From DATNPH01 sp036703315 (GTDB taxonomy: Bacteria; Cyanobacteriota; Cyanobacteriia; Cyanobacteriales; Coleofasciculaceae): a stretch of DNA of 26,064 nucleotides. Below are positions 16,272 to 24,083 of the stretch, one piece after another. The position numbers and the translations under genes are program-made. The notes under the pieces were generated by a model. It had not been told where the DNA came from. It made no database searches and saw only the letters and a list, made by a program, of their open reading frames with translations. Location: assembly GCA_036703315.1 (NCBI GenBank), contig DATNPH010000084.1:1-26064 (forward strand), read 5' to 3'. Each line of letters begins with the position of its first letter. The first letter of the stretch is position 1.

Positions 16272-16480
16272 CGCAAAGGTTTATTAGACTTTGGACTAAT
16301 TTGTCTAATTTGGAAGTAGTGGCTTGAGCGTCAACTGGTATAGCGGGTTTGGGAATTATTAATTAATCAACCTGCTGTGCCATTGATAAAAAATACAAGT
16401 AATGAACACGGCTCTGATTAAGCCATTTAAAATTGAAAGTTCACCCCCTCTCAAACGGCTGAAACTAGAACATGGTATAT

Positions 16481-17266
16481 TCACAGTGGCTGGATATCAT
16501 TGAATCTAATCAACGTCTCAGCAGCTAGTTTTTCGCCGGGGTTCCCTTGTTTAAGGCTCCTAATAGCTCGGTAAGTCAGTAAATAGTATTTGCCAATCTT
16601 TTCATGGAAATCCCTAACATCTTGTTTCTCAATTACCTCACCTGTCTGAGGATTGCGGAAAGCTGTTTGGAAATGAGCCACTAAATAGCCTTCAGACGTT
16701 TTAGCCGTGCCTAGCGTGTCAACTGTGACAGCGACATCCCCAAGTTTGCGATTGACTTGAGTAATAACTTTGTCCTTCACTTTGTAGTGGGAATCCATAC
16801 CATCTCCCACCTCTCGAATTTTCACTGCTCCCGACTCGTCAGTCCCTTCTAACTCAAAGCGTTTCTGTCCGTGAAGTTTCTCAAACGGAACCCGTCTGCG
16901 GTGAATGACTTCCATCCGCAATTGATTCGCTATCAGCTGAGGCACTTCTTCCTTATTGATGTTAGCGACTTCCACACTCAAGTCTGGCTTAACGCGAACG
17001 ATGCCCTGGTAGAGTTCCCCTTCAGTATTGATCGATACCTCAGCCGAATAGCCAGGAAACTGCTCATCCCAGGTATAGCGATTTTCATAAGCTGCCCGAA
17101 AGGCGTCACCAGCTGACTGGGTTGGTATTTCAGTTGCGCTACTCTTCTGGATAGACTGGGCATGTGCCATGCTTGGCAATCCTAGTATAGAGATAGCAAT
17201 AAAAAAGATGAAACACAAACCCCAACCCAAAATTCTATGCTGTAATCGTTGCCGCATTACCATCAT
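16481..17266 (-). CDS. DUF3386-family exported protein
   Basis: The 261-residue product has a signal peptide with basic start (MMVMRQRLQHR), hydrophobic core at about residues 12-32 and cleavage likely after AHA (about residue 36). The mature protein begins with a short linker, then the segment DAFRAAYENRYTWDEQFPGY, characteristic of the cyanobacterial DUF3386 family. The remainder is beta-rich (YSAEVSINTEGELYQGIVRV; HYKVKDKVITQVNRKLGDVA; EGYLVAHFQTAFRNPQTGEV) with no visible catalytic residues. It would be periplasmic or lumenal. Several ATGs lie at the start (17266, 17263, 17257); the choice among them is not decided by the weak GGA site. Function is unknown for the family. It is transcribed away from the patatin gene, with about 220 bp between them. 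Confidence 0.8.
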   Translation of the reverse strand: MMVMRQRLQHRILGWGLCFIFFIAISILGLPSMAHAQSIQKSSATEIPTQSAGDAFRAAYENRYTWDEQFPGYSAEVSINTEGELYQGIVRVKPDLSVEVANINKEEVPQLIANQLRMEVIHRRRVPFEKLHGQKRFELEGTDESGAVKIREVGDGMDSHYKVKDKVITQVNRKLGDVAVTVDTLGTAKTSEGYLVAHFQTAFRNPQTGEVIEKQDVRDFHEKIGKYYLLTYRAIRSLKQGNPGEKLAAETLIRFNDIQPL

Positions 17267-17490
17267 GTTAATCCGCTAATTCCTACAAAGATACTGCTGT
17301 TCTTGCCAGAGCTTTAGGCAAAATGAATAGTGCTAGATTGGTTTCTGATTTTCAATGTAGCGCTAGATAGTCTAGAAAAAAATCTTATCAGTGGTTGAAC
17401 AGAGGCATTTAATCAACACTAGTATTTCAAAAGCTAACTCTGCCTATCTGAACTGAATCTAAAATCATTTGCACTACCAAATAAACATCT

Positions 17491-19434
17491 ATGACAACAG
17501 AAACAAATATTACCTCCACTCCCAAACTCATCACCCTCAACTGCTCTGGTGGAATTTCCTTAGGTGCATACATGGCAGGAGTTTTCTACGAACTTACTAA
17601 AGAGGCAGTTAAGCCTGATGCGAAAATTAATATTGATATCATCACCGGAGCCTCTGCTGGTGCAATGTCTGGAGTAGTGGCTGCCTACTGTTTACTGGGT
17701 AGCACTACAAATAAATTATCTTTATCTAAAGATGAGGAACTGGAAAGCCCCTTATATAAGGCATTTGTTGAAAAAGCTGATATTCAGGATATAGATAGCT
17801 TTCCTGTAATGATACGTAGTTTTATAGATGGAATTCAAGCAACTCTAGAAAGCTTTGAAGATAGCTTTCAGAAGACTATATCTAATTATAGCAAGAGTTC
17901 TAGTCTGCTAAAAAAAACATTATATAAACTTCTGAAAGGTTTTAAAAAAGCTAACTATTCTCCTCAAAAAATTCGGAAAAGAAAACTTATGAGCGTTCTT
18001 TCAGGAGAGGCAATTGAAAATATTGCGAAACTGGTTAAAGAACCTCCGCGAATCACAAAAGACACAAAACCTCTGGCACTGCTAATGACCCTCACAAACT
18101 TGCAGGGGCTTCTTGAACAAGTAAATTTATCAACTTTAGAGGATTCTACAGAACAAAACATTAAAACGATTACCAGTGCCGAAACTCGTCAATTTCTTTT
18201 TCATTCAGGTCTTAATCAAGAGACAATGAATCAGATGTGGGCTAAAGCCGTAGCTGGTAGTTTAGCCTCTGGAGCTTTTCCCGTCGCTTTCCCCCCAATC
18301 TGGGATGACTCAAATATTGGTAGTGTAAATCTAAAATTCCTGAGTAACGATTATTTCCAAGACGGTTCTCATCGAACAAAGCTTAAGAATCAAGAACTAG
18401 GAGCGATACGTAACAACGAAACAGATGATACACAATTAGTTTTTCTTTACAGCGATGGTGGAATACTAAATAGTTTACCCCTACTAAAAGGGATTGACCT
18501 AGAAGCGGAGTTACGCTCTGACAAACAAGAAAATGCGGCTGATCAGCTTAAAGTATTTCAAAAAGAATTTATCGAACAAGATCCCGCTGATGAATTAGAA
18601 AGATTACATGTATATATTAGACCAATCCCTGTAGAAAATATGGATAGTGAAAAAAGACTAACACAGGGATATTTCTCTATGCTGGAAATTGGAATCAGCG
18701 GTTTCAATTTGCCTTCGGCAGAACATGACTCTATTCGCATTAAAGAAATTCAAAAACGAAACCAAATGGTTTTAGAAAAGAAAAAATTACTAAACTTAAT
18801 CAAAAAGCAAAGTTTAGAAAATATTACTAAAATTGAAGAAAGACTGGAAAAAGCCATTCCTTATAAACATATTGAACTCCGACCTATTACCGCAGCAATT
18901 ATTGGTAAAATCACCGACATAGAGAACCATCCAAAGCTTAGTAAGCTTTATCCAATCCACGCGGCTATGCCTGCTCATATTCAATCGTCCCTTCAGGAAG
19001 GCAATGCGGCAGCACTACTGGCTTCAGATTTCCTGGGAGCCTTTGGTGGTTTTTTTGATAAGCGTTATCGCATTCATGATTTTCTCATAGGTAGGATTTG
19101 TGGTATTACCTGGTTAGTTGAACACTGTGATGTAGAAATTAGTGATGAAGAAATTCAGTTGATAGTTGACCAGATAAAGACAAAGCTAATTAAGGAAGAT
19201 CCAAAACCATCTGATTTAAAGTTTAGTCAGAAAATAAGAATTGGAAGAATTATTTTGCGTGCTCTAAGAATCGTAGTAATTGAGTCCAAAATTGTCGGAT
19301 TCACTTGGATATTTACCTTAGGCATTCTCAAGCTGGCAGTAATTCTATTTTTAGCCGTTTTTGAAGTCTTAGCCACTTTACTCTTGATAATTTCTGACCT
19401 CATTGAGAAAATGGCTCCAAAAATGGATGTGTAG
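17491..19434 (+). CDS. Patatin-like phospholipase with C-terminal membrane segment
   Basis: The 647-residue protein carries the patatin catalytic set. The oxyanion-hole segment is CSGGISLGAYMAG (18-30), the nucleophile elbow GASAG is at 53-57 with Ser55, and the dyad Asp is in SDGG (Asp322). These enzymes hydrolyse acyl chains from phospholipids or neutral lipids. A long, Lys/Ser/Glu-rich helical insert separates the elbow from the Asp (about 85-240), and the SGAFPVAFPP segment (260-269) is typical of the fold. After a helical region (about 410-600), a hydrophobic stretch at about 603-635 (FTLGILKLAVILFLAVFEVL) should anchor the protein in a membrane. At 647 residues it is much larger than simple patatins. 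The gene is AT-rich compared with its neighbours, suggesting transfer. Patatin lipases are used as membrane-damaging effectors in some anti-phage systems, but ordinary lipid turnover is also possible. No Shine-Dalgarno site is evident. Confidence 0.9.
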   Translation: MTTETNITSTPKLITLNCSGGISLGAYMAGVFYELTKEAVKPDAKINIDIITGASAGAMSGVVAAYCLLGSTTNKLSLSKDEELESPLYKAFVEKADIQDIDSFPVMIRSFIDGIQATLESFEDSFQKTISNYSKSSSLLKKTLYKLLKGFKKANYSPQKIRKRKLMSVLSGEAIENIAKLVKEPPRITKDTKPLALLMTLTNLQGLLEQVNLSTLEDSTEQNIKTITSAETRQFLFHSGLNQETMNQMWAKAVAGSLASGAFPVAFPPIWDDSNIGSVNLKFLSNDYFQDGSHRTKLKNQELGAIRNNETDDTQLVFLYSDGGILNSLPLLKGIDLEAELRSDKQENAADQLKVFQKEFIEQDPADELERLHVYIRPIPVENMDSEKRLTQGYFSMLEIGISGFNLPSAEHDSIRIKEIQKRNQMVLEKKKLLNLIKKQSLENITKIEERLEKAIPYKHIELRPITAAIIGKITDIENHPKLSKLYPIHAAMPAHIQSSLQEGNAAALLASDFLGAFGGFFDKRYRIHDFLIGRICGITWLVEHCDVEISDEEIQLIVDQIKTKLIKEDPKPSDLKFSQKIRIGRIILRALRIVVIESKIVGFTWIFTLGILKLAVILFLAVFEVLATLLLIISDLIEKMAPKMDV

Positions 19435-19602
19435 ATGACAAGGAAGGTGAGGGAGATAACTTCTGTGCCTTCTTTATCTTCCCCAGCTTCCCCAGCTTCT
19501 CTTCAGCAAGCGCGGAAACCTCTGGTGTGACACTGAGGTCTGTGTTAAAGGGATGAAAGCTGATAGCCTAATCCAAGCAAAGATTGTTCTGGATCTCACA
19601 GC

Positions 19603-21327
19603 TTGAAAACACGCTCTAGTTACTGGCAACTGCTGCCTTATATCCGTCCCCAGTTGAAAACCATTGCTCAGGCGTTTGCTTGCACGTTAGGGGCGACAGT
19701 GTTCTGGCCGATACAGGCGGCACTGGCAGGTCAAATTGCAAATTTAATTGGACAGGGCAATATGATCGGGCTCGCCCGGTTAGCTGGAGTTCTTGCCCTG
19801 GTTTTTCTAGTTCAGAAAATCCTGATGTATGGTCAGGATTCCCTAATGGTCAAAGCAGCCCTCTTTGTTGCCCTAGACTTACGCAAGCAGGTCTATACCC
19901 ACTTACAGCGCCTCAATCTGAGCTATTTTGAAACGTCTCAAACAGGCGACTTAACTTATCGCCTCACTGAAGACATCGATCGCATTGGGGAAGTGGTGAA
20001 TAAAATATTTCATGACTTTATCCCCTGCGTGTTGCAGCTGATTGTGTTGCTGGGCTACATGATTTATCTCAACTGGCAACTGACGCTGGCAACGTTTTTG
20101 GTTGCCCCCCTGATGGGTGTTTTAATTGGCTGGTTCGGCGAACAGATGCTGAAGTTTTCCCGTCGCAGTCAAACTCGCGTCTCCAACTTATCGTCTTTGC
20201 TCACAGAAGTGTTCAGTGGGATTCGCCTGGTGCAAGCTTTTGCCGCTGAAGAGTATGAAATTGAACGCTTTGCCATAGAAGCAGAACATAATCGTAAAGC
20301 CAAGTATGCGGCTGAACACCTGAGAGCAATCCAGTTACCAATAGTGGGGTTTATGTACGTCATGAGCGTGCTGCTGCTGCTTTTCCTGGGCGGTTGGCAA
20401 ATTGCCCAAGGCAACCTGAGCGGGGCACAATTTGTTAGCTATATCGCCAGTGTAGGACTACTCATTGACCCCATCACCCATATCACTAACAACTACAACG
20501 AGTTTAAACAAGGTCAGGCATCCGTTGACCGGATATTTGAACTGATGGCAATTCAGCCCAAGGTAGTGGAACAACCGGATGCAGTTGTCCTGCCGCCAGT
20601 TACGGGAAAAGTGGAGTATCGCAATGTGTCATTTGCCTACAACGCTGATGAACCCGTGCTGCAAACCCTAAGTTTCCTAGTATTACCGGGAGAAATGATC
20701 GCGCTTGTTGGACCATCTGGTGCCGGTAAAACCACTTTAGTTAATCTTCTCCCTCGATTTTATGATCCTCAAGCTGGGCAGATTCTAATCGACGGCGTTG
20801 ATGTTCAAGATGTGACGCTGCGGAGTCTGCGGCGGCAGATTGGTATTGTGCCCCAGGAAACCATCCTATTTTCTGGCACGATCGCTCAAAATATTGCCTT
20901 TGGTCAAGCCGAGTTCGACCTCAAAGACGTTCAGGCAGCTGCTGAGGTGGCAAACGCTCACCAGTTCATCAGCCAGTTTTCCCAGGGTTATCACACCTGG
21001 GTAGGAGAACGGGGTGTCAACTTATCGGGGGGACAAAAACAACGGATTGCGATCGCTCGTGCTGTTCTCCTCAACCCCAGCATCCTTATCCTCGATGAAG
21101 CCACCTCTGCGCTAGATTCAGAGTCCGAAGCTTTAGTGCAAGAAGCACTGGAACGGATTATGAAAGACCGCACCGTTTTTGTCATTGCTCACCGACTGGC
21201 AACCGTGCGCCGCGCTAATCGCATTCTTGTCGTAGAACGAGGACAGATTGTTGAATCAGGAACCCACCAGGAATTGTTAGACCAAGGTGGTCGTTATGCC
21301 AAATTCTATGCTCAGCAGTTTAGTTAG
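19603..21327 (+). CDS. ABC exporter, fused permease and ATP-binding domains (MsbA/LipA-like type)
   Basis: The 574-residue half-transporter has an N-terminal six-helix exporter domain (about 1-310) and a C-terminal nucleotide-binding domain (about 335-574). Walker A is GPSGAGKTT (370-378), the Q-loop lies in VPQET (417-421), the signature is LSGGQ (474-478), Walker B is ILILDEATSALD (494-505), and the H-loop is AHR (529-531). It would act as a homodimer in the inner membrane to export lipids, glycolipids, peptides or drugs; the substrate cannot be read from sequence. The start is TTG at 19603. No ATG or GTG occurs between it and the in-frame stop at 19564-19566, and the resulting N-terminus fits the family. 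The gap from the patatin gene is 168 bp and includes a polypyrimidine tract. Confidence 0.93.
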   Translation: MKTRSSYWQLLPYIRPQLKTIAQAFACTLGATVFWPIQAALAGQIANLIGQGNMIGLARLAGVLALVFLVQKILMYGQDSLMVKAALFVALDLRKQVYTHLQRLNLSYFETSQTGDLTYRLTEDIDRIGEVVNKIFHDFIPCVLQLIVLLGYMIYLNWQLTLATFLVAPLMGVLIGWFGEQMLKFSRRSQTRVSNLSSLLTEVFSGIRLVQAFAAEEYEIERFAIEAEHNRKAKYAAEHLRAIQLPIVGFMYVMSVLLLLFLGGWQIAQGNLSGAQFVSYIASVGLLIDPITHITNNYNEFKQGQASVDRIFELMAIQPKVVEQPDAVVLPPVTGKVEYRNVSFAYNADEPVLQTLSFLVLPGEMIALVGPSGAGKTTLVNLLPRFYDPQAGQILIDGVDVQDVTLRSLRRQIGIVPQETILFSGTIAQNIAFGQAEFDLKDVQAAAEVANAHQFISQFSQGYHTWVGERGVNLSGGQKQRIAIARAVLLNPSILILDEATSALDSESEALVQEALERIMKDRTVFVIAHRLATVRRANRILVVERGQIVESGTHQELLDQGGRYAKFYAQQFS

Positions 21328-21337
21328 AGGATTGGTG

Positions 21338-21372
21338 ATCGGGAAGATTTGGCAGTCACATTAGTTCCCGAT
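21338..21372. terminator. Terminator-like hairpin between convergent ABC exporter and cytochrome genes
   Basis: ATCGGGAA at 21338-21345 pairs perfectly with TTCCCGAT at 21365-21372 around a 19-nt loop. It is followed by repeated ATTCCC and CATCCC units. It sits between two converging genes and could stop transcription from both sides, although no U-tract is present. Confidence 0.4.
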
Positions 21373-21373
21373 T

Positions 21374-21410
21374 CCCAATTCCCGATTCCCCATCCCCATC
21401 CCCATCCCCT
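21374..21410. repeat. Short tandem C-rich repeat
   Basis: The units ATTCCC, GATTCCC and CATCCC are repeated in tandem just before the end of the cytochrome gene. Short tandem repeats of this kind are common in filamentous cyanobacteria. Confidence 0.45.
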
Positions 21411-21798
21411 ATAACTTCTCCAGATAGCTCAAAAGGTCTGCCATCTCCTGAGGATTGGGCTGGAACTTCGGCATGGGTGGAGTCTCTCCGCTAGTCACCT
21501 GATGAATCAGACTAATCTTAGACTTCCGTTGAGAGACATGTTGCAAGCTTGGTCCCACCTGACCATCTCCATCTAATCCATGACAACCAGCACAGTTGAT
21601 TTTAAACATGGCATGACCTCGATATGAGTTGCCACTCAGCGATAAAACACTGTGAACATAAGGGTCTGAAACCTTAATCAGGTGCAGACCAAACAGGCTT
21701 ACGCCGATTGCCAACAGCGCCGCCAGCACGATTATGGTAATCCGCCGAATTAGAATTTCAGGTTGGGCAAGCTGATTCTCCAAACGATCTCCTATCAA
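21409..21798 (-). CDS. cytM: Membrane-anchored c-type cytochrome, probably cytochrome cM
   Basis: The 129-residue protein has an N-terminal hydrophobic segment (about 19-42, with IIVLAALLAIGVSLFGL) without a clear cleavage site, so it probably stays as an anchor. A single covalent haem motif, CAGCH, lies at 69-73 and is followed by GLDGDGQVGPSL as in class I cytochromes. The sixth haem ligand is likely Met109 in TPPMPKF. Length, anchor and the PPMPKFQP segment match cytochrome cM, a low-abundance cyanobacterial cytochrome implicated in electron flow under stress and in regulation between photosynthesis and respiration. Cytochrome c6 would have a cleavable signal and a different C-terminus. 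The nearby petG is consistent with an electron-transport neighbourhood. The haem-protein call is secure; the cM assignment is likely. Confidence 0.8.
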   Translation of the reverse strand: MIGDRLENQLAQPEILIRRITIIVLAALLAIGVSLFGLHLIKVSDPYVHSVLSLSGNSYRGHAMFKINCAGCHGLDGDGQVGPSLQHVSQRKSKISLIHQVTSGETPPMPKFQPNPQEMADLLSYLEKL

Positions 21799-21954
21799 AT
21801 CGAGATTTTACAAAATGTTTTTAATTGAGATGCAACCGAAAAACCAACTTATCGACTAACAACATAAAGCGAGACTCCACGTAGATAGCACTTAGGAAGT
21901 AGGAATTGGCTGGATTCTTACCTATTCCTCATCCCTCATGCCCCAAACTGCCCC

Positions 21955-21980
21955 AACATAAGCGGGTAGCCACTTATGTT
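21955..21980. repeat. Perfect 8-bp hairpin upstream of petG
   Basis: AACATAAG (21955-21962) is complementary to CTTATGTT (21973-21980) with a 10-nt loop. It immediately precedes the larger nested inverted repeat. Confidence 0.5.
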
Positions 21981-21984
21981 ATTT

Positions 21985-22110
21985 AATACCAACTTGCTTT
22001 CAGACGTAGTATTTCATTTGAATAGGGTGGGAGTAGAGGGTAATAGGATAAGCCTCCTAATCTCTTATCCTACAAGTCACCCTTAACATCTTTGATCACA
22101 ACTTGGTATA
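21985..22110. repeat. Nested inverted repeat, MITE-like, about 125 bp
   Basis: The outer ends AATACCAACTTG and CAACTTGGTATA are inverted repeats with one mismatch in the core. The centre has AGGATAAG (22045-22052) paired with CTTATCCT (22064-22071) around 11 nt, and GGGTG/CACCC flank it. Nested symmetry around one centre is typical of small non-autonomous mobile repeats. No ORF is carried. Confidence 0.55.
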
Positions 22111-22328
22111 AAAAAGTCATAACGTAACGGCATATCGAAAAGTGTGTCGATTAATAAACATAGCTTAAAATTTATGGAATGAGTAATCAAGTGGTAACTT
22201 ACGTTACTGTTTTGTCTAAGGTGCTGTAAAGCTGAATAATAAAAAGCTGTCACCCGTAGTCTGTTTCATCGTGAGAGCTAGTACGATGAGAAATAAGCAA
22301 AAAAACTTATCATTTGAGGAGCATTAAC

Positions 22329-22448
22329 ATGGTAGAACCGCTGCTTTCAGGAATCGTTCTTGGCTTAATCCCTGTTACCCTGGCTGGACTATTTTTCGCT
22401 GCCTATATGCAGTACAAGCGTGGTGACCAGTTGGGAATTAATAAGTAA
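22329..22448 (+). CDS. petG: Cytochrome b6f complex subunit PetG (subunit V)
   Basis: This 39-residue gene encodes MVEPLLSGIVLGLIPVTLAG, then a hydrophobic run and the tail QYKRGDQLGINK, the nearly invariant sequence of PetG. PetG is a single-span subunit needed for assembly and stability of the cytochrome b6f complex in the thylakoid membrane, which carries electrons from plastoquinol to plastocyanin or cytochrome c6. A strong ribosome-binding site GAGGAG lies about 7 nt before the ATG. The neighbouring order petG-rsmD-hisH is one I recall from other cyanobacteria. Confidence 0.97.
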   Translation: MVEPLLSGIVLGLIPVTLAGLFFAAYMQYKRGDQLGINK

Positions 22449-22450
22449 AG

Positions 22451-22650
22451 AGTGGTAAGTAGGGAGTAGGCTGGAGCTTTAGTGAGGATGGGGAAGAAGA
22501 GGACGCTGAGAGTGGGAGATGTGGTGACCTACACAATGTTTGTCGTTAGCAAACTAGGACGGCGTTGAGACATCCCCTGTCCCCCGTGGCTTCTTCCCCC
22601 CCCCATCCTGACTCTTATCTTTTAACTATTCTCTTTCCCTACTCCCCACT
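22451..22650. repeat. Nested inverted repeat between petG and rsmD
   Basis: The outer arms AGTGGTAAGTAGGGA and the complement of AGTGGGGAGTAGGGA match at 13 of 15 positions. Inner arms GAGGATGGGGAAGAAG (22484-22499) and CTTCTTCC...CCCATCCTGA (about 22590-22611) pair apart from extra C residues. The fold spans about 200 bp and has no ORF. It may act as the petG/rsmD bidirectional terminator or be a decayed mobile element. The AGTGGGGAGTAGGGA unit recurs at 23235-23249. Confidence 0.5.
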
Positions 22651-22659
22651 GCCTCTGTT

Positions 22660-23196
22660 CTAAATGAGACGATAAAAGGTCAATGCCGTATTGCCGTAGA
22701 CTTTCTGGCGGCAGATTTCGAGGTTGGGAATCTGTGTTGGCGTCGAGTTGTGAGGGTTATGCTCTACGGCTAATTCACCACCCTCGTCAAGTAGCTGGTA
22801 ATGAGCGATCGCCTCAATCACTGGTTTATACAACTTACTAGAGTAAGGTGGATCGAAGTAAATGTGGTCAAACTTCTGACCAGCAAGCGTTGTTAATTGC
22901 CCAACAACATCCCCCCGCATTACCCTAAAGGTTTGTTCCGGCTTAGCAACCTGCTGCCAATTCTGTTGAATAACTGTGCAAGCTTTACCCCATTTTTCGA
23001 TTCCGACAACTAAAGAGGCTTCCCGACACAGCGCTTCGGCACCCATTGAACCAGCCCCGGCACACAAGTCAAGCCAACGGCAATCAGCAATACTACCTCG
23101 CCAGATGTTAAACACAGCCTCACGCACCCGTGCCACTGTCGGACGGGTTTCTTGACCTGGTAGGGTTTTCAGCTGGCGATTACCGTAAATTCTCAT
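22660..23196 (-). CDS. rsmD: 16S rRNA (guanine966-N2)-methyltransferase RsmD
   Basis: The 178-residue product has the RsmD layout. An N-terminal motif with RPTVARVREAVFNIW is followed by the S-adenosylmethionine-binding motif I LDLCAGAGSMG (42-52), an acidic adenine contact near VVGIEKW, and the N6/N2-methyltransferase catalytic motif FDPPY (114-118). The enzyme methylates G966 of 16S rRNA in the 30S head. Length matches the family (about 180-200). It lies downstream of petG in opposite orientation, and its start at 23196 is 172 bp beyond the end of hisH. No strong Shine-Dalgarno site is seen. Confidence 0.93.
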   Translation of the reverse strand: MRIYGNRQLKTLPGQETRPTVARVREAVFNIWRGSIADCRWLDLCAGAGSMGAEALCREASLVVGIEKWGKACTVIQQNWQQVAKPEQTFRVMRGDVVGQLTTLAGQKFDHIYFDPPYSSKLYKPVIEAIAHYQLLDEGGELAVEHNPHNSTPTQIPNLEICRQKVYGNTALTFYRLI

Positions 23197-23361
23197 TCAA
23201 ATAAGAACAGATGTCTTGAATATAGGGAGTGGGAAGTGGGGAGTAGGGAAGATAGATTTTCATGGCTTTTTTGTGCGGTAAGCAACTCTTTGAGATTTAT
23301 TGATGAGGAGTTCCTTGTGCCTTCTACTTCTATCTTCTCAACAATGACTACTAACTACTAA

Positions 23362-23389
23362 CTAATGACTAATGACTAATGACTAATGA
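23362..23389. repeat. Heptamer tandem repeat (CTAATGA)4
   Basis: Four perfect tandem copies of CTAATGA are preceded by degenerate ACTA/CTAA units from about 23344. Tandem heptamers are a known class (STRR) in filamentous cyanobacteria. The array overlaps the 3' end of hisH and supplies its last codons and stop. Confidence 0.85.
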
Positions 23390-24019
23390 CTCCGCAACGC
23401 GGCTAACTTGCGCTACGAAGTTAGACAAGATTTGTAGCCCTGTTGTAGAAGATTTTTCGGGGTGAAACTGGACTGCCATCAAATTGTCACGAGCGATCGC
23501 GGCTGTCACACTCTGGCTACCATGCGTAACGGCTGCTGCCCGGATACTGGGGTCAACGGGGTCAACATAGTAAGAGTGGACGAAATAGACTCGCGGATTG
23601 CCCGATAACTGCTGCCAAAGTGGACAATGGTTTTGAGTAAACTCTAGCTCGTTCCATCCCATGTGAGGAATCGTGATTCCTGGTTCTGGGCGAAAGCGGC
23701 GAACTGTACCAGGAATAATCCCTAATCCCAGTTCAATGCCTTCTTCACTACTCTCAAACAGAATTTGTAAACCTAAGCATATGCCTAAGAAGGGTTTGCC
23801 ACTCTTGATGGCTTGTTTAATCGGTTCCTCAAGTCCACGCGATCGCAAATGTTGCACAGCTGGGTCAAACGAACCCACGCCAGGGAGAACCACAGCATCC
23901 GCCTGTTCAATGTCGGTTGGGGAATCAGTAACTTTAGTTGTTGCACCAGCTTTTTCCAAACCTTTGCACGCAGAGTGCAGGTTCCCCATGTCGTAATCTA
24001 CAACCGCAATCACTGGCAT
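23369..24019 (-). CDS. hisH: Imidazole glycerol phosphate synthase, glutamine amidotransferase subunit HisH
   Basis: HisH hydrolyses glutamine and passes ammonia to HisF, forming imidazole glycerol phosphate and AICAR in histidine synthesis. The class I glutaminase triad is visible: Cys81 in GICLGLQ, His186 and Glu188 in FHPEKS. Other family signatures are VVDYDMGNLHS, LPGVGSF, HMGWN and FVHSYY. I chose ATG 24019 (MPVIAVVDYD) because GGGAGAG lies about 9 nt upstream and the protein then has family length (216 residues). The upstream in-frame ATG at 24061 adds 14 residues with no family similarity. The C-terminal SLVISH and the stop are encoded within the CTAATGA heptamer array, so the tail has been replaced or extended by repeat sequence. 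hisF is not adjacent. Confidence 0.95.
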   Translation of the reverse strand: MPVIAVVDYDMGNLHSACKGLEKAGATTKVTDSPTDIEQADAVVLPGVGSFDPAVQHLRSRGLEEPIKQAIKSGKPFLGICLGLQILFESSEEGIELGLGIIPGTVRRFRPEPGITIPHMGWNELEFTQNHCPLWQQLSGNPRVYFVHSYYVDPVDPSIRAAAVTHGSQSVTAAIARDNLMAVQFHPEKSSTTGLQILSNFVAQVSRVAESLVISH

Positions 24020-24083
24020 TAACTGACTCTCCCATACATTTATTACAGAAGCCATCTCCATTTTAAGTTGTCACCTCTCTCCA

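Larger units (their letters stand above)
21799..22328. other. Intergenic region between cytM-like gene and petG, with inverted repeats
   Basis: About 530 bases separate the divergent cytM-like and petG genes, so promoters of both must lie here. The identifiable structures are the hairpin at 21955-21980 and the nested inverted repeat at about 21985-22110. The last 200 bases before petG are AT-rich and hold the petG leader with Shine-Dalgarno GAGGAG. I see no other gene. Confidence 0.5.

Noticed and set aside
24020..24061. Upstream ATG for hisH
   Set aside because: It adds 14 residues absent from HisH proteins, while the internal ATG has a ribosome-binding site and matches the family N-terminus.
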